A stretch of 64,000 nt of DNA, taken from Photobacterium kishitanii. GTDB taxonomy: Bacteria > Pseudomonadota > Gammaproteobacteria > Enterobacterales > Vibrionaceae. Numbering within the stretch: the first letter of the stretch is position 1; every line of letters begins with the position of its first letter. The notes under the pieces are model-generated. The model was not told the origin of the DNA. It saw nothing but the letters and a program-made list of their open reading frames with translations, and ran no database searches. The position numbers were made by a program, and so were the translations under genes. The DNA lies in NCBI RefSeq assembly GCF_003026355.1, contig NZ_PYON01000020.1, positions 1-64,000 on the forward strand, given 5' to 3'. Positions 46,143-55,719 of the stretch are shown piece by piece.

Positions 46143-46250
46143 GTTAATTAGCTCCTAAAGCTGTTTTATAAATATACTCCAAAGACACTGATTAACATCA
46201 ACAACGCGAAAAAATGGATAAAGCACAATATCGTTTAATTATTCGTGTAA

Positions 46251-47450
46251 TTAGATCAAATCAGTCAATGGATTTGCTTGCTTGTGCCATAGAGGCATAA
46301 ATAAACTATCAACCAGATGTGTATCAACCTCTGAAATAGTCTTATATAGCCACTTTGGCTGGTTGTCTTTGTCAATTAATCGTGCTCGAACACCCTCTTT
46401 AAATTCGCCGAGCAATCCACATCGAACAGAAAGTGATAGTTCCATTAAGAAACAATCAGCCAGACTTGCTTGGTGGTATTGGTGTATTTGCTGAAAACAA
46501 ATATGAGCCGATAATGGACTGCCATCCATAAGCGTTTGTTTAGCATTTTCAAGCCAACATCCTAACCCTGAAATAGCATTAATTTGTTCATAAACAATAT
46601 CAAGTGTTGGTGCAACACAAGCAGCTTGAATTTGAGGAAAATACGGAATCATTTGACTCGGCGGACGCTGCCTCTCTGAGTCTGTAGCTATCTTAGTTAA
46701 CATTTCAGTTATAACTGTAGCAACTTGATTTTCTGCTGTATTTTGCCAAGGGTAATGCTTTAATTGTTTAATTAGATGTTCACGATCACCATCAACAATA
46801 AGATGATCAGCCATTGCCAGATCCAATGCATCACTCGCATTTACATCTGCGCCAGTTAAACCCAAAAATAAACCAATCCCTGCTGGGAGCTGATTTAAAA
46901 ACCACGTTGCGCCAACATCAGGATATAAACCAATTTTCACTTCCGGCATCGCAAGCAATGCTGACGGGGTAACAACTCGATGACTTGCCCCAATAAATAA
47001 ACCAAGCCCACCACCCATAATCAATCCGTTGCCCCATGCAATAATAGGTTTAGGATAATTATGGATTAAGTAATCACAGCTATACTCAACTGTAAAATAA
47101 TCAATTAAAAAAGGCTTTGCTAAGTAGCTTTGCTCATTGTTTATACGCTGAATATAATCATTTGTTGTCGCGTTCGCGGTTTGATTAGTAACATTAATTG
47201 CTGGATCATTTTCTAATGCATAGTAAAGTGCGCGAATATCAGCACCAGAACAAAATGCTTTTTCACCTACGGCCTGAATAATCACGCTGACAATGTTTTC
47301 ATCATGCTTCCAATGCAATAATTGCTGCTGAATCGTCCTTAACATTGTCAGTGTCAATGCATTTAATGATGACGCATTATCCAGTTCCAATACACCAACC
47401 GCATGCCCACTGCCACATCGAATTTCAGATATATTTACTTTTCCAGTCAT
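46251..47450 (-). CDS. Enoyl-CoA hydratase/isomerase family protein (3-hydroxyisobutyryl-CoA hydrolase-like)
   Basis: 399 residues, longer than a plain crotonase (~260) and matching the ECH_2/HIBCH branch. The oxyanion motifs are present: AFCSGADIRALY and AWGNGLIMGGGLGLFIG; the MPEVKIGLYPDVGATWFL segment carries the HIBCH catalytic Glu/Asp region. Expected role: CoA-thioester hydrolysis in valine degradation. Other val/leu degradation genes are absent. AGAGG and AAGG precede the start. Confidence 0.87.
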   Translation of the reverse strand: MTGKVNISEIRCGSGHAVGVLELDNASSLNALTLTMLRTIQQQLLHWKHDENIVSVIIQAVGEKAFCSGADIRALYYALENDPAINVTNQTANATTNDYIQRINNEQSYLAKPFLIDYFTVEYSCDYLIHNYPKPIIAWGNGLIMGGGLGLFIGASHRVVTPSALLAMPEVKIGLYPDVGATWFLNQLPAGIGLFLGLTGADVNASDALDLAMADHLIVDGDREHLIKQLKHYPWQNTAENQVATVITEMLTKIATDSERQRPPSQMIPYFPQIQAACVAPTLDIVYEQINAISGLGCWLENAKQTLMDGSPLSAHICFQQIHQYHQASLADCFLMELSLSVRCGLLGEFKEGVRARLIDKDNQPKWLYKTISEVDTHLVDSLFMPLWHKQANPLTDLI

Positions 47451-47693
47451 CCTTAAACCTCTTTGAATAATCCATCAACTTAGCAATAATATGCTATTTA
47501 TAGCCTCTATCTGGCTGATAGTTAAGAAATAGTGTTGAAAACAGAGTTTTCAGTTTTATCATTAATTATACAAATAACCCAACTATTCATAGTCTCATTG
47601 TCTTAAATAAAGTTATATATCTATTGTTACACGTAATATCAACGAGTTAACAATACTAATATTAGACGCTCACAGAGCAATATACGACAGTAA

Positions 47694-47975
47694 TTAACCA
47701 TCATTATCACGACGCTTACGAATTGCCACTTCCTGCTCAGCGGCAGCATCCCACAATAATTTTTCACGTATCCGCTGGCGTTCTAAATTTGTATTAATAC
47801 CATCAACAGCATTTTGATCTATAGGACCTAAATAATGACTCGCAGCATCGGCAATAATAACTTGAAATTCTTCCATTGTAGGTAGGCGGCTATTTGACTC
47901 TTCGAAATCATCAAAAATATCATTCACAGTTCCTGATATCTCTCGTTTTACACTTTTAAACTCTGAGCTATCCAT
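47694..47975 (-). CDS. Conserved hypothetical charged protein
   Basis: 93 residues with a very strong ribosome-binding site (AGGAGGTGAT). Highly charged, helical, no signal peptide or membrane segment; acidic N-terminus and basic C-terminus (AIRKRRDND). Not recognised. Confidence 0.7.
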   Translation of the reverse strand: MDSSEFKSVKREISGTVNDIFDDFEESNSRLPTMEEFQVIIADAASHYLGPIDQNAVDGINTNLERQRIREKLLWDAAAEQEVAIRKRRDNDG

Positions 47976-48214
47976 ATCACCTCCTGAAAAACTACAATAA
48001 TAATACTCAAAAACGATCAGCTAAAAACAATTGCCGCCTCTCATTTATTGTATTAACCTCTAAAAGTAAACAATAAATATAAAATGTTAAATATGTCAAT
48101 AACCATAATAATCTACACTTTAATTATTCATCGTTAATTTCTTAATCAGTATAGTTGTCGTACATGATATAAAAATTAAAATTCCGCAACAAAAAGTAAG
48201 GACATGACATCACA

Positions 48215-49324
48215 TTGAATACTTCAAAACACATCCCCTTCTTTTACACCTCTTTGTCATTGTGTCTTTTCTATACCACAGCTATTTACGCGGAACCTAT
48301 TACTCAAGAGCCAACAGTAAGTGACACCGTAACGAATTCATTACCACATGCTACGCCACTCAATGATACATCGCATAACATGAAGCAATGGATTGATAGT
48401 TCCCAACGATCAATGAGTGACTCAGTACACAATATCGGTGAGTATCTCGATCAAAGTCTTACCAAAGATGAAGATGAAGAAAAGCTCACTAACCGCAGTT
48501 ATCTTCGAATTCGTCATCGAGCAATCTACTCCCACCGCGGAAAGTTAGAAAACGACTTCAAAGTATACTTCAAGCTTGATTTACCGCACGTTAAACGCGA
48601 TTGGAAACTGATCCTCGATTCAGAGCCAAGTGATTATGATAGTCTTGAAAGCAAACAACGGGGAATTGCATCTGGCAGTAAAACCAAAGCTGGCGATACT
48701 ATAGGAGGATTCAGGCTACAAGATGCACAATTTGGCAATTGGACATCTGATTTCGATATTGGTATTAAAATAAAATTACCACTTGATCCCTTTACAAAAG
48801 CTAGCCTCTCACGCGTTGATAATATTAGTCAAAATTGGACCACCCAATTCGACCAAGAGTTATTCTATTACCATTCCAAAGGACTTGGATCTCTTACTCA
48901 AATGAGTGGGTTTTACGCCCTGACCCCAGATCATAAAAATATATTCAGAACCACAACCAGTGCTCAATACTTGCAAGACGGTGATAAATGGGAGCTTGTA
49001 CAACAACTCAATATTTATCAACGCGCAACGGATAAAGATTTATTTGAATATTCAATTGGAATAAGTGCTGATACAAATGAGATAAAGGAAGTCACGAACT
49101 ATTGGATTTCCACCGAGTGGAAACGTCGAATGTACAAGCACTGGCTTTATCTCGCAGCGAGACCACAACTTGAATTTCCACGCGATTACAATTATCGCGC
49201 TAACCTTGGCATTATGATTGAACTTGAAATGTTCTTTTCTAAAAACCGTAAGATTGATGAATTAGGCCGTTATATTCCTAAACCAGTAAAGCAGCGAACC
49301 ATTGCTGACCACAACTCACGATAA
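48215..49324 (+). CDS. Putative outer-membrane beta-barrel protein
   Basis: 369 residues starting at a TTG. A signal-peptide-like N-terminus (FFYTSLSLCLFYTTAIYA) is followed by a polar linker to ~residue 90, then alternating amphipathic strands (SYLRIRHRAIYSHRG, FKVYFKLDLP, FDIGIKIKLPL, QLNIYQRATDK) ending with LGIMIELEMFF, typical of a barrel. Unknown function. A five-codon ATG mini-ORF overlaps the start (ATGACATCACATTGA) and has AAGGA just before it, hinting at coupled initiation or a mis-set start. Confidence 0.65.
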   Translation: MNTSKHIPFFYTSLSLCLFYTTAIYAEPITQEPTVSDTVTNSLPHATPLNDTSHNMKQWIDSSQRSMSDSVHNIGEYLDQSLTKDEDEEKLTNRSYLRIRHRAIYSHRGKLENDFKVYFKLDLPHVKRDWKLILDSEPSDYDSLESKQRGIASGSKTKAGDTIGGFRLQDAQFGNWTSDFDIGIKIKLPLDPFTKASLSRVDNISQNWTTQFDQELFYYHSKGLGSLTQMSGFYALTPDHKNIFRTTTSAQYLQDGDKWELVQQLNIYQRATDKDLFEYSIGISADTNEIKEVTNYWISTEWKRRMYKHWLYLAARPQLEFPRDYNYRANLGIMIELEMFFSKNRKIDELGRYIPKPVKQRTIADHNSR

Positions 49325-49330
49325 TACAAA

Positions 49331-49374
49331 CACCTTTAAGTCACTAAGCCTAAAATTACCGTAACTTAAAGGTG
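49331..49374. terminator. Hairpin between the barrel and lipoprotein genes
   Basis: CACCTTTAAGT / ACTTAAAGGTG, 11-bp perfect stem with a 22-base loop; no immediate T-run. Probable weak terminator of converging genes. Confidence 0.5.
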
Positions 49375-49389
49375 TAAGGTATTGTCTTT

Positions 49390-49737
49390 TTATTTTTTCT
49401 GATGAGAAATAGGCATTGTATCATTGATGACTACCGGCCCTAAACCAATGACACAGCGTTTATAACCTTGTTTCCAGCCATCAATATATTTCATTTTTTC
49501 GACACCCTTCATATCATCAAGGATCATTTTTGATGGTTGCCATTGATTATTTAATGCATCTTTACAGCCATCATCGTAGCCATGTTTAATAAACTGCTCA
49601 CTAATAGTAAGTGGTTTAGCTGTTTGGGTTGATACTGCCTTTGCCTCAGGAGTTGTAGAAGGTGTTGATGTTAAAGCAGAAGTACTACAACCAGATAAAA
49701 GTGCAACCACACCGACCATCGCCCATGAATAACGCAT
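49390..49737 (-). CDS. Putative lipoprotein with conserved Cys pair
   Basis: 115 residues. Signal with lipobox LLSGCS (Cys17), a Ser/Thr/Pro-rich linker, then a small domain with HGYDDGCKDALNN and YIDGWKQGYKRC, whose two Cys could form a disulfide. The repeated G-x-x-x-G/YDDG pattern recurs in small Vibrionaceae lipoproteins. Function unknown. Confidence 0.78.
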   Translation of the reverse strand: MRYSWAMVGVVALLSGCSTSALTSTPSTTPEAKAVSTQTAKPLTISEQFIKHGYDDGCKDALNNQWQPSKMILDDMKGVEKMKYIDGWKQGYKRCVIGLGPVVINDTMPISHQKK

Positions 49738-49835
49738 ATCTTTACCTTACCAAAATAGATTAAATCACTGTCATTAATCATACCCCAATATCGCCTATTG
49801 GAATATTAATACAATAAATTAACCGGTAAGTTAGA

Positions 49836-50627
49836 TTACATACCTTTAAATAAACTTTTTAAAGCTCGGCTCACTGGTAACTTTTCATTGCCAATATAAA
49901 CGTACATTTGACCAGTAAAGGTTTTATTTACTTTATCTATTTTTGATACATTAACCACTGTCGAACGGTGAATTTGCCAAAACTCATTATGATTGAGCTG
50001 ACTCAGTATTTCTTTAAGCGACATTCGTATCAAAAATTCTCTTACTAATCCCCCATTTTTTCCCACATATACTGATACATATTTTTCTTCTGCTTTAAAA
50101 AACAGCACATCAGTAATTGCAATTAAATGAATATCCTCACCTGCTGACGCTTTTATCCACTGAAGGTAAGTCTTTGGTGTCAATGTTGCTGCCTGTTGCA
50201 TTTGAGAAATAAGACTAGCTAATTGCTGCGTATCTGGTATTGATTGAGGTTGCTGGCACCGCGTAATTAATTTATCTTTCGTCGCGTTCAATCTTGACTC
50301 AGAAATAGGCTTTAATAAATAATCAACTGCATTATTTTCAAACGCCTGCACTGCATATTGATCATAAGCAGTAATAAATACAATCAACGGTGGTTTTAAC
50401 TGTTGGTTGAGTGTTACCGCTGTCGTCATGCCATCTAATACAGGCATATTAATATCTAAAAAAACGATATCAGGCTGGTAACGTTCAACCGCAGCAAGTA
50501 CTTGTTCACCATCAACAGTACGCGCCACAACCTCTAATTGTGGCCACAGTTCTGACAACATATTATCTAGCTGTCGGCGTAACAAAGGTTCATCATCCGC
50601 AATAATGGCCGTTAATTGTTTATCCAT
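49836..50627 (-). CDS. LytTR-family response regulator
   Basis: 263 residues. Receiver domain (1-120): acidic pocket ADDEP, phospho-acceptor Asp54 in DIVFLDINMP, TAYDQYAVQAF and KPI. C-terminal LytTR DNA-binding domain (160-260) with FKAEEKYVSVYV and EFWQIHRSTVVNV. It is the last gene of the seven-gene leftward operon, 31 bases after its kinase. It should bind direct repeats; two matching boxes lie upstream of the operon. Confidence 0.92.
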   Translation of the reverse strand: MDKQLTAIIADDEPLLRRQLDNMLSELWPQLEVVARTVDGEQVLAAVERYQPDIVFLDINMPVLDGMTTAVTLNQQLKPPLIVFITAYDQYAVQAFENNAVDYLLKPISESRLNATKDKLITRCQQPQSIPDTQQLASLISQMQQAATLTPKTYLQWIKASAGEDIHLIAITDVLFFKAEEKYVSVYVGKNGGLVREFLIRMSLKEILSQLNHNEFWQIHRSTVVNVSKIDKVNKTFTGQMYVYIGNEKLPVSRALKSLFKGM

Positions 50628-50658
50628 GAACTATATTACTCTCTAAAAAAACAGCTTA

Positions 50659-51684
50659 TTAATCAACAATTGGGAAAGTTAACTGCACACAGACGCCACC
50701 ACTCATAGGTTCTGTAATATTGCATTCACCACGACCAGGATATAAAGCATGGAGACGCTGTTTAATATTTTCTAACCCTACGCCATGTCCAGATGTTGTA
50801 CTATGCACTTGAAAACCAATACCATTATCTCGTACTTCAATCTCTATGTTCGCATTTAAACGTTTTATTGTAACCTCGATATTCCCACCATCACATTTAG
50901 GTTCAATGCCGTGTTTAATCGCATTCTCCACCAGCGGTTGAATCAAAAATGGTGGAATGATATCGCCCAAAATATCTTCATCAACATTAACGTCGTAGCA
51001 TAAACGCTCACCTAGTCTTATTTGCTGGATAGATAAATAAGCCATTAAAATTTCTTGTTCATTAGCGATAGACGTATAAGATTCACGACTACTGGTCAAC
51101 GACACTCGCAGTAATGCGGTTAACTTTTCCAACATTAACTCTGCTTTTGCAACATCTATACGTAGCAGCGCATTAATATTCGCTAATGTATTAAATAGAA
51201 AATGTGGTTCAATTTGGCTTTGCATTTGTTTTAATTGACTTAATAACAACGCTTTTTCTTGTTCGACTTGTTTTCGTTTTAACGTTTCAATCGCTTGTTC
51301 TGCTAATACTTTTTGTTCTCTAGTATAAAAATAGTAATAACAGACGCTGGTAAAAACCAACCCCAACATAATCACCGATTTAAGCTCATCGACCTCTTTA
51401 CCATAATAATCTTGTACCAAAAATTGCGCATTCAATGTTCCTACTAGCAATGAAATTGACAATGACACAATGATCTCAACCTGTTGCGGTAATTTAGGTA
51501 ACAATGTGTTTAACAAAAAAGAAGCGACAATCGCGCTATAACCAAACCCAAGACTAATCAACAAATGAATATAAAATGCGCCCTTCCACACCGTCATCGT
51601 TGTCAATGCAATCACTAAACAAAACATTGTGGTAAATAATATATTTTTCCGTAACGTTGGCATATTAGTAAGATATGTTATCAC
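50659..51684 (-). CDS. LytS/YehU-type membrane histidine kinase
   Basis: 341 residues. About four membrane helices (15-130) without a large periplasmic sensor, a linker coiled coil, the His_kinase box QIEPHFLFNTLANI (phospho-His) and an HATPase domain (NAIKHGIEP, DNGIGF). The start is GTG overlapping the preceding stop by one base (TAGTG). A short-looped membrane domain suggests sensing within the bilayer, or via the ABC/beta-barrel partners encoded in the same operon. Confidence 0.92.
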   Translation of the reverse strand: MITYLTNMPTLRKNILFTTMFCLVIALTTMTVWKGAFYIHLLISLGFGYSAIVASFLLNTLLPKLPQQVEIIVSLSISLLVGTLNAQFLVQDYYGKEVDELKSVIMLGLVFTSVCYYYFYTREQKVLAEQAIETLKRKQVEQEKALLLSQLKQMQSQIEPHFLFNTLANINALLRIDVAKAELMLEKLTALLRVSLTSSRESYTSIANEQEILMAYLSIQQIRLGERLCYDVNVDEDILGDIIPPFLIQPLVENAIKHGIEPKCDGGNIEVTIKRLNANIEIEVRDNGIGFQVHSTTSGHGVGLENIKQRLHALYPGRGECNITEPMSGGVCVQLTFPIVD

Positions 51685-52967
51685 TAGAATCGTCCTCGCA
51701 CTGTCAATGCTATCATATAATTATCACTCACTAGGGCATAAGCAGAATCGTTTTCCCCCGTAAAAAAACGTGCAGAAAACTCCAAATCTACCGCTTGATC
51801 ACCGCTATCTAACCATTGGTAAGTTAACCATTGGGTTGCAATAATGCCATTATCTTGGGGAGAATAAAGAATATCGAGAGTTGGAGTAATATCAGCTAAC
51901 CACAACGCGCTATTCTTTCCCAGCCATTGTAGCCATGCTTGCAAGTCCCATTGCCAATGCAGCATTAAATTATGTTGCACAATATTAGTCTGTTGAAAAC
52001 CTTGCGCGTAAGAATACGCTAATTCAGTAGTTGCCGGTGCTACAATTAGTTGTTGAGATCGAGCAATAGCCTGTTGCCATTGTGAACGACTCCATGCTCG
52101 GCTATCGTACCAGTATTCAGCAATCAACTTATGTCCCGTTTCACTTGCCCAACTAACACCAACCAGCGTTTGCCAAGCATGCCCCTGTTGTTCTAAAACG
52201 ACAGGCACCATTACTGATAGAGGTTGTTGATAACCATAGTAGTTATTTTGAATCACACTGGACGAATGCAACGACCATTGCTGATCTAATAACGTAACCC
52301 AACTGGCGCCAAGCAATCCTTGCCGTATATCATCATAATAGGCAACTAATTGATATTCATGCGATCCGAGTAAACCATAACGACGTACACCAACACCTTG
52401 CTGTTCATTCGCTGCTTCAAAATCCGTTAGTGATTGCTGATTCCAACCAGAATTAGTATATAACCCCGTCCATTCACCACTATCATCAAACATCGATAAT
52501 GCTACTGCCGTGACTCCCTCTTCAGCGACTAAATCCAATGCGTTTTGACGATAAGGTTTAAATAAATCGAGTGTACGATATCCATATCCCACCCCCCAAT
52601 CAATTTGTACCTTACCTACCGTAGCATCCCATGTTTGACCAAAAATAGTGACTTCATCTTGCCATACTAGTTCACGTATTATAAATGTCGTTTCAGCTTG
52701 TCCTCCCCAATCTCGACCATAATGATCATTAACGTATGCATTATCGACTTTAATGGAAAACACACCTCGCCAAGCTAAATAGTCAGCTTGAACGTCAACC
52801 AAACCATTAAAATTTTGTACCGCATCATGATTTTCATACTTAAAAGACGTAGAACGTTGTGATGTAGAAATAAAACTCGTAGCCCAATCCCAACTCAAGT
52901 TGATCGTATTTGCATAAGCATTACTGGCAGTAACCAGTAAACTTAACGTCAAAATGAAGCACTTCAT
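51684..52967 (-). CDS. Predicted outer-membrane beta-barrel protein of the ABC-LytTR operon
   Basis: 427 residues with a cleavable signal (CFILTLSLLVTASNAYA). The mature part is Trp/Tyr/Gln-rich with alternating strands throughout (YLAWRGVFSIKVDN, YQLVAYYDD, LEFSARFFTG) and a C-terminal aromatic-ended strand MIALTVRGRF, the standard barrel-assembly signal. Two bases separate it from the LolA-like gene; function is probably an outer-membrane acceptor or channel in the same pathway. No assigned family. Confidence 0.75.
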   Translation of the reverse strand: MKCFILTLSLLVTASNAYANTINLSWDWATSFISTSQRSTSFKYENHDAVQNFNGLVDVQADYLAWRGVFSIKVDNAYVNDHYGRDWGGQAETTFIIRELVWQDEVTIFGQTWDATVGKVQIDWGVGYGYRTLDLFKPYRQNALDLVAEEGVTAVALSMFDDSGEWTGLYTNSGWNQQSLTDFEAANEQQGVGVRRYGLLGSHEYQLVAYYDDIRQGLLGASWVTLLDQQWSLHSSSVIQNNYYGYQQPLSVMVPVVLEQQGHAWQTLVGVSWASETGHKLIAEYWYDSRAWSRSQWQQAIARSQQLIVAPATTELAYSYAQGFQQTNIVQHNLMLHWQWDLQAWLQWLGKNSALWLADITPTLDILYSPQDNGIIATQWLTYQWLDSGDQAVDLEFSARFFTGENDSAYALVSDNYMIALTVRGRF

Positions 52968-52969
52968 CG

Positions 52970-53770
52970 TTATAATTCCGTAGTATTACTTCGAGACAAA
53001 AAGCTTGGAGTATAGTATTTATCGTCTAATTTCCACGGTACAACCTGTTGATATTCAATCACAGTTTTTTTACTTGGCTGAATGCTATCTAATAATGTCA
53101 TGGCTACCACAGCAGGTTTATCATCACGTATACCTTGAGAAAAAACAGCTTTTTTAGCTAGTTTTCCAGATGCTAAATACAAATCAGCTCTAAGTGGAAA
53201 ATAGGTTAATTTATCAATCCATAAATCGATCTTTTGATAGCTCACACCAGCCGTCACTGCTATTAATTTTAATTGGTATGCCGCTACGCTTTTTCCGCTT
53301 ACATCACTAATGTTTTCATTCGCATACCAGCTCGCTTTATAATCATAGCGCCACGCAAGTGTTGATATATCTCCTACCGACGCCTCACCTAATAACTTTT
53401 GCATTGGTGTTATTCGAATAGGACGGCGTGTTTTAGGCATTTGCAGCCAATAATTATCACCAAGCATCAACATTTTTTGGCCCGCTTCAACAGCCGATTT
53501 AAAAATAACCAATGATTGACGGTTAGCACGTGTGTATACATTATATTGGCGCGTCTTATCCACTTCATTATGTTGATATAGCGTTACTAATGACACCACT
53601 TTAGCGGCGTCATCTTGCAAACGAAAACTATCAGCTGTACTCAGCATTTGCTGTACTTGTTGCTCACTAAAAGTGTTACTTGCCATCGCCAAAGAACTGA
53701 CCAGCCCAGTAATACAAACACTCAGTTTAATAAAGTATGATAAGTATCGTTGCTGACGTTGATTAAACAT
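52970..53770 (-). CDS. Periplasmic outer-membrane-lipoprotein-sorting (LolA-like) protein
   Basis: 266 residues. Signal peptide to SLAMA (about 30). Mature domain has the open-barrel LolA/LppX look: FRLQDDAAKVVSLVTLYQ, VIFKSAVEAGQKMLMLGDNY, YQKIDLWIDKLTYFPLRADL and a KTVIEYQQVV strand. Such proteins chaperone lipidated or hydrophobic cargo across the periplasm. The gene overlaps the permease gene by 8 bases. It is distinct from housekeeping LolA, which partners LolCDE without dedicated barrels. Confidence 0.82.
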   Translation of the reverse strand: MFNQRQQRYLSYFIKLSVCITGLVSSLAMASNTFSEQQVQQMLSTADSFRLQDDAAKVVSLVTLYQHNEVDKTRQYNVYTRANRQSLVIFKSAVEAGQKMLMLGDNYWLQMPKTRRPIRITPMQKLLGEASVGDISTLAWRYDYKASWYANENISDVSGKSVAAYQLKLIAVTAGVSYQKIDLWIDKLTYFPLRADLYLASGKLAKKAVFSQGIRDDKPAVVAMTLLDSIQPSKKTVIEYQQVVPWKLDDKYYTPSFLSRSNTTEL

Positions 53771-55022
53771 AAATAAGTGCCTCTGTGATTGGTTTATTAA
53801 CCGCTTTTCGTGCTGATATAAATGCCGCTAATAGACAAATAACAGCCACACCAACAGTCGCCATTGCAACTAACTCAATTGAAAAATAAATATTAAGGGG
53901 ATAACCATCATTTCGACCCGGCGGTGGCGGCATTTGAATATCGACAAACAACAGTGCAACAGACAATACTGCACTACATAGCCCACCTAACAAGCTACCA
54001 ATAACAGCGAGTAAACCAGCTTCGCGCAGAAAACCCATTATGATTTCATTCGGGTAACTACCTAATGCTGACAATGTACCTATTTCTCGAGTACGCTCAG
54101 TCACTGTCATCGTCATGGTATTGAACAATGCAACAAACACCACTAATGCCATAACGGCTCCCATTATTCCAAAAATCCGATCGTAGAGATCTTTAACTTT
54201 TAAGTAGAAAAAAGCGCGATCTTGCCACGGGCTTATTTCAACCGACTGTGATTGGCTACTGAGTATGGTTGCAACTTGCTGCTGTACTATATTTGTCTTG
54301 GAAGTATCAAATAAAAAAACCGATAACATGCTCACTTTATCTGAATTTAATAACTCCTGTGCATTATGGATATTAATAAATAGCTGGCGTTTATCGAGTT
54401 CAGGAACGCCTGTCGAATAAATACCATGAACCTTAAAATCATACCCATTAAGCGCCCCGTCAGTTGTAGTGGCCAACAAAGTGATCCAATCCCCGATACC
54501 AACGTTCATATTCCGCGCAAGGTCGACACCTAACATCACTTCAGGCTCACTAGCATCATATCGAGGCGACATTATGCTGGATAAGGTTTTACCCTCACGT
54601 ATATCAAGAAAAGGCCCCTTCATATCAAACTCACGTGCATTAACACCATTAGCCATAAAGATCGAAGACTTACTACCGTTAGATATTAATCCTGTAAATT
54701 CAATACGAGGCTGGACACCACGAACGTCATTTAAGCCGATAATGCGTTTTATAATGTGCTGAGGATCTGCTAAACCATTGCTTAACGGCATTTGTTCTTC
54801 TTTAGTAAAATACCCTGGCGTACTAATCGTTAAGTGACCAGTATCACGTGCAGTCGATTCTTTTAAACTATCGTAGGTATATAAACCAAAACCACCAGCA
54901 CAGGTAAGAGCAAAGACAGCAATAGCGATAATCAATACAGATAACATGCTACGACGTCTATTCCTCAGCAAATTAAGCCAAGCTAAGCGTATCCCGTTAG
55001 GGAGGATATCAATGATCATCAT
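53763..55022 (-). CDS. FtsX/MacB-type ABC transporter permease
   Basis: 419 residues. One N-terminal membrane helix (SMLSVLIIAIAVFALTCAG), a ~220-residue periplasmic MacB_PCD-like domain, then three C-terminal helices with VTERTREIGTLSALGSYPNEI, the coupling motif of LolC/E, MacB and FtsX. These mechanotransducers extract substrates from the outer leaflet rather than translocating through a pore. It overlaps the ATPase gene by 4 bases (ATGA). Confidence 0.92.
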   Translation of the reverse strand: MMIIDILPNGIRLAWLNLLRNRRRSMLSVLIIAIAVFALTCAGGFGLYTYDSLKESTARDTGHLTISTPGYFTKEEQMPLSNGLADPQHIIKRIIGLNDVRGVQPRIEFTGLISNGSKSSIFMANGVNAREFDMKGPFLDIREGKTLSSIMSPRYDASEPEVMLGVDLARNMNVGIGDWITLLATTTDGALNGYDFKVHGIYSTGVPELDKRQLFINIHNAQELLNSDKVSMLSVFLFDTSKTNIVQQQVATILSSQSQSVEISPWQDRAFFYLKVKDLYDRIFGIMGAVMALVVFVALFNTMTMTVTERTREIGTLSALGSYPNEIIMGFLREAGLLAVIGSLLGGLCSAVLSVALLFVDIQMPPPPGRNDGYPLNIYFSIELVAMATVGVAVICLLAAFISARKAVNKPITEALIYV

Positions 55023-55714
55023 GCCATCACCGTGAGTGGTTGTTGAACAGAATGTAACGTACCGTCGAGTAATTCAATGGTACGATCACAGCGGCTTGCC
55101 ATGCGGACATCATGGGTTGCAATAATAAAAGTCGTCCCCATTTCATGACCAAGTTGCTTCATAAGATCAATCACAAGGTTAGCGGTTTTACTATCAAGAC
55201 TCGCTGTTGGCTCATCAGCAATAACCAATAATGGTTGATGCACTAAGGCACGTGCAATCGCGACACGTTGCTGTTGCCCACCAGATAACGTATCGGGGAA
55301 ATGATCAACAAATTCCCCAAGTCCAACTTTATTTAAAATAGCGATTGCACGCTGTCGTTGCTGAACCTTATTCACACCATTGAGATAAAGCGGATACGCC
55401 ACATTTTCGCAGGCTGTCATCACCGGTACTAAATTAAACTTCTGAAAGATAAATCCCAGTTTTTCACGACGAAACTTAGCAGCAGCCAATGATTGTTGTG
55501 GATATGGCATGCCAGCAAACGTAATTTCGCCCGTATATTGCTGATCAAGTAAACCAAGTATATTCAGTAACGTACTTTTTCCTGAACCAGAAGGCCCACA
55601 AAGTGCAATCATTTCTCCTTGTGCAATGGTGCCAGTAACATCATTAAGAGCTGTCACGGTTTGATTACCTAAGCGATAATGACGTTGAATATGACGAAAA
55701 GAAATCATCTCCAC
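55019..55714 (-). CDS. MacB/LolD-type ABC ATPase
   Basis: 231 residues with Walker A GPSGSGKST, Q-loop FQKFNLVP, signature LSGGQQQRVAIARALV, Walker B LLVIADEPTASLD and H-loop ATHDV. The tight LolD/MacB-type family with FtsX-like permeases. Five bases separate it from the first gene of the operon. Powers envelope-directed extraction by the adjacent permease. Confidence 0.94.
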   Translation of the reverse strand: MEMISFRHIQRHYRLGNQTVTALNDVTGTIAQGEMIALCGPSGSGKSTLLNILGLLDQQYTGEITFAGMPYPQQSLAAAKFRREKLGFIFQKFNLVPVMTACENVAYPLYLNGVNKVQQRQRAIAILNKVGLGEFVDHFPDTLSGGQQQRVAIARALVHQPLLVIADEPTASLDSKTANLVIDLMKQLGHEMGTTFIIATHDVRMASRCDRTIELLDGTLHSVQQPLTVMA

Positions 55715-55719
55715 ACCCC

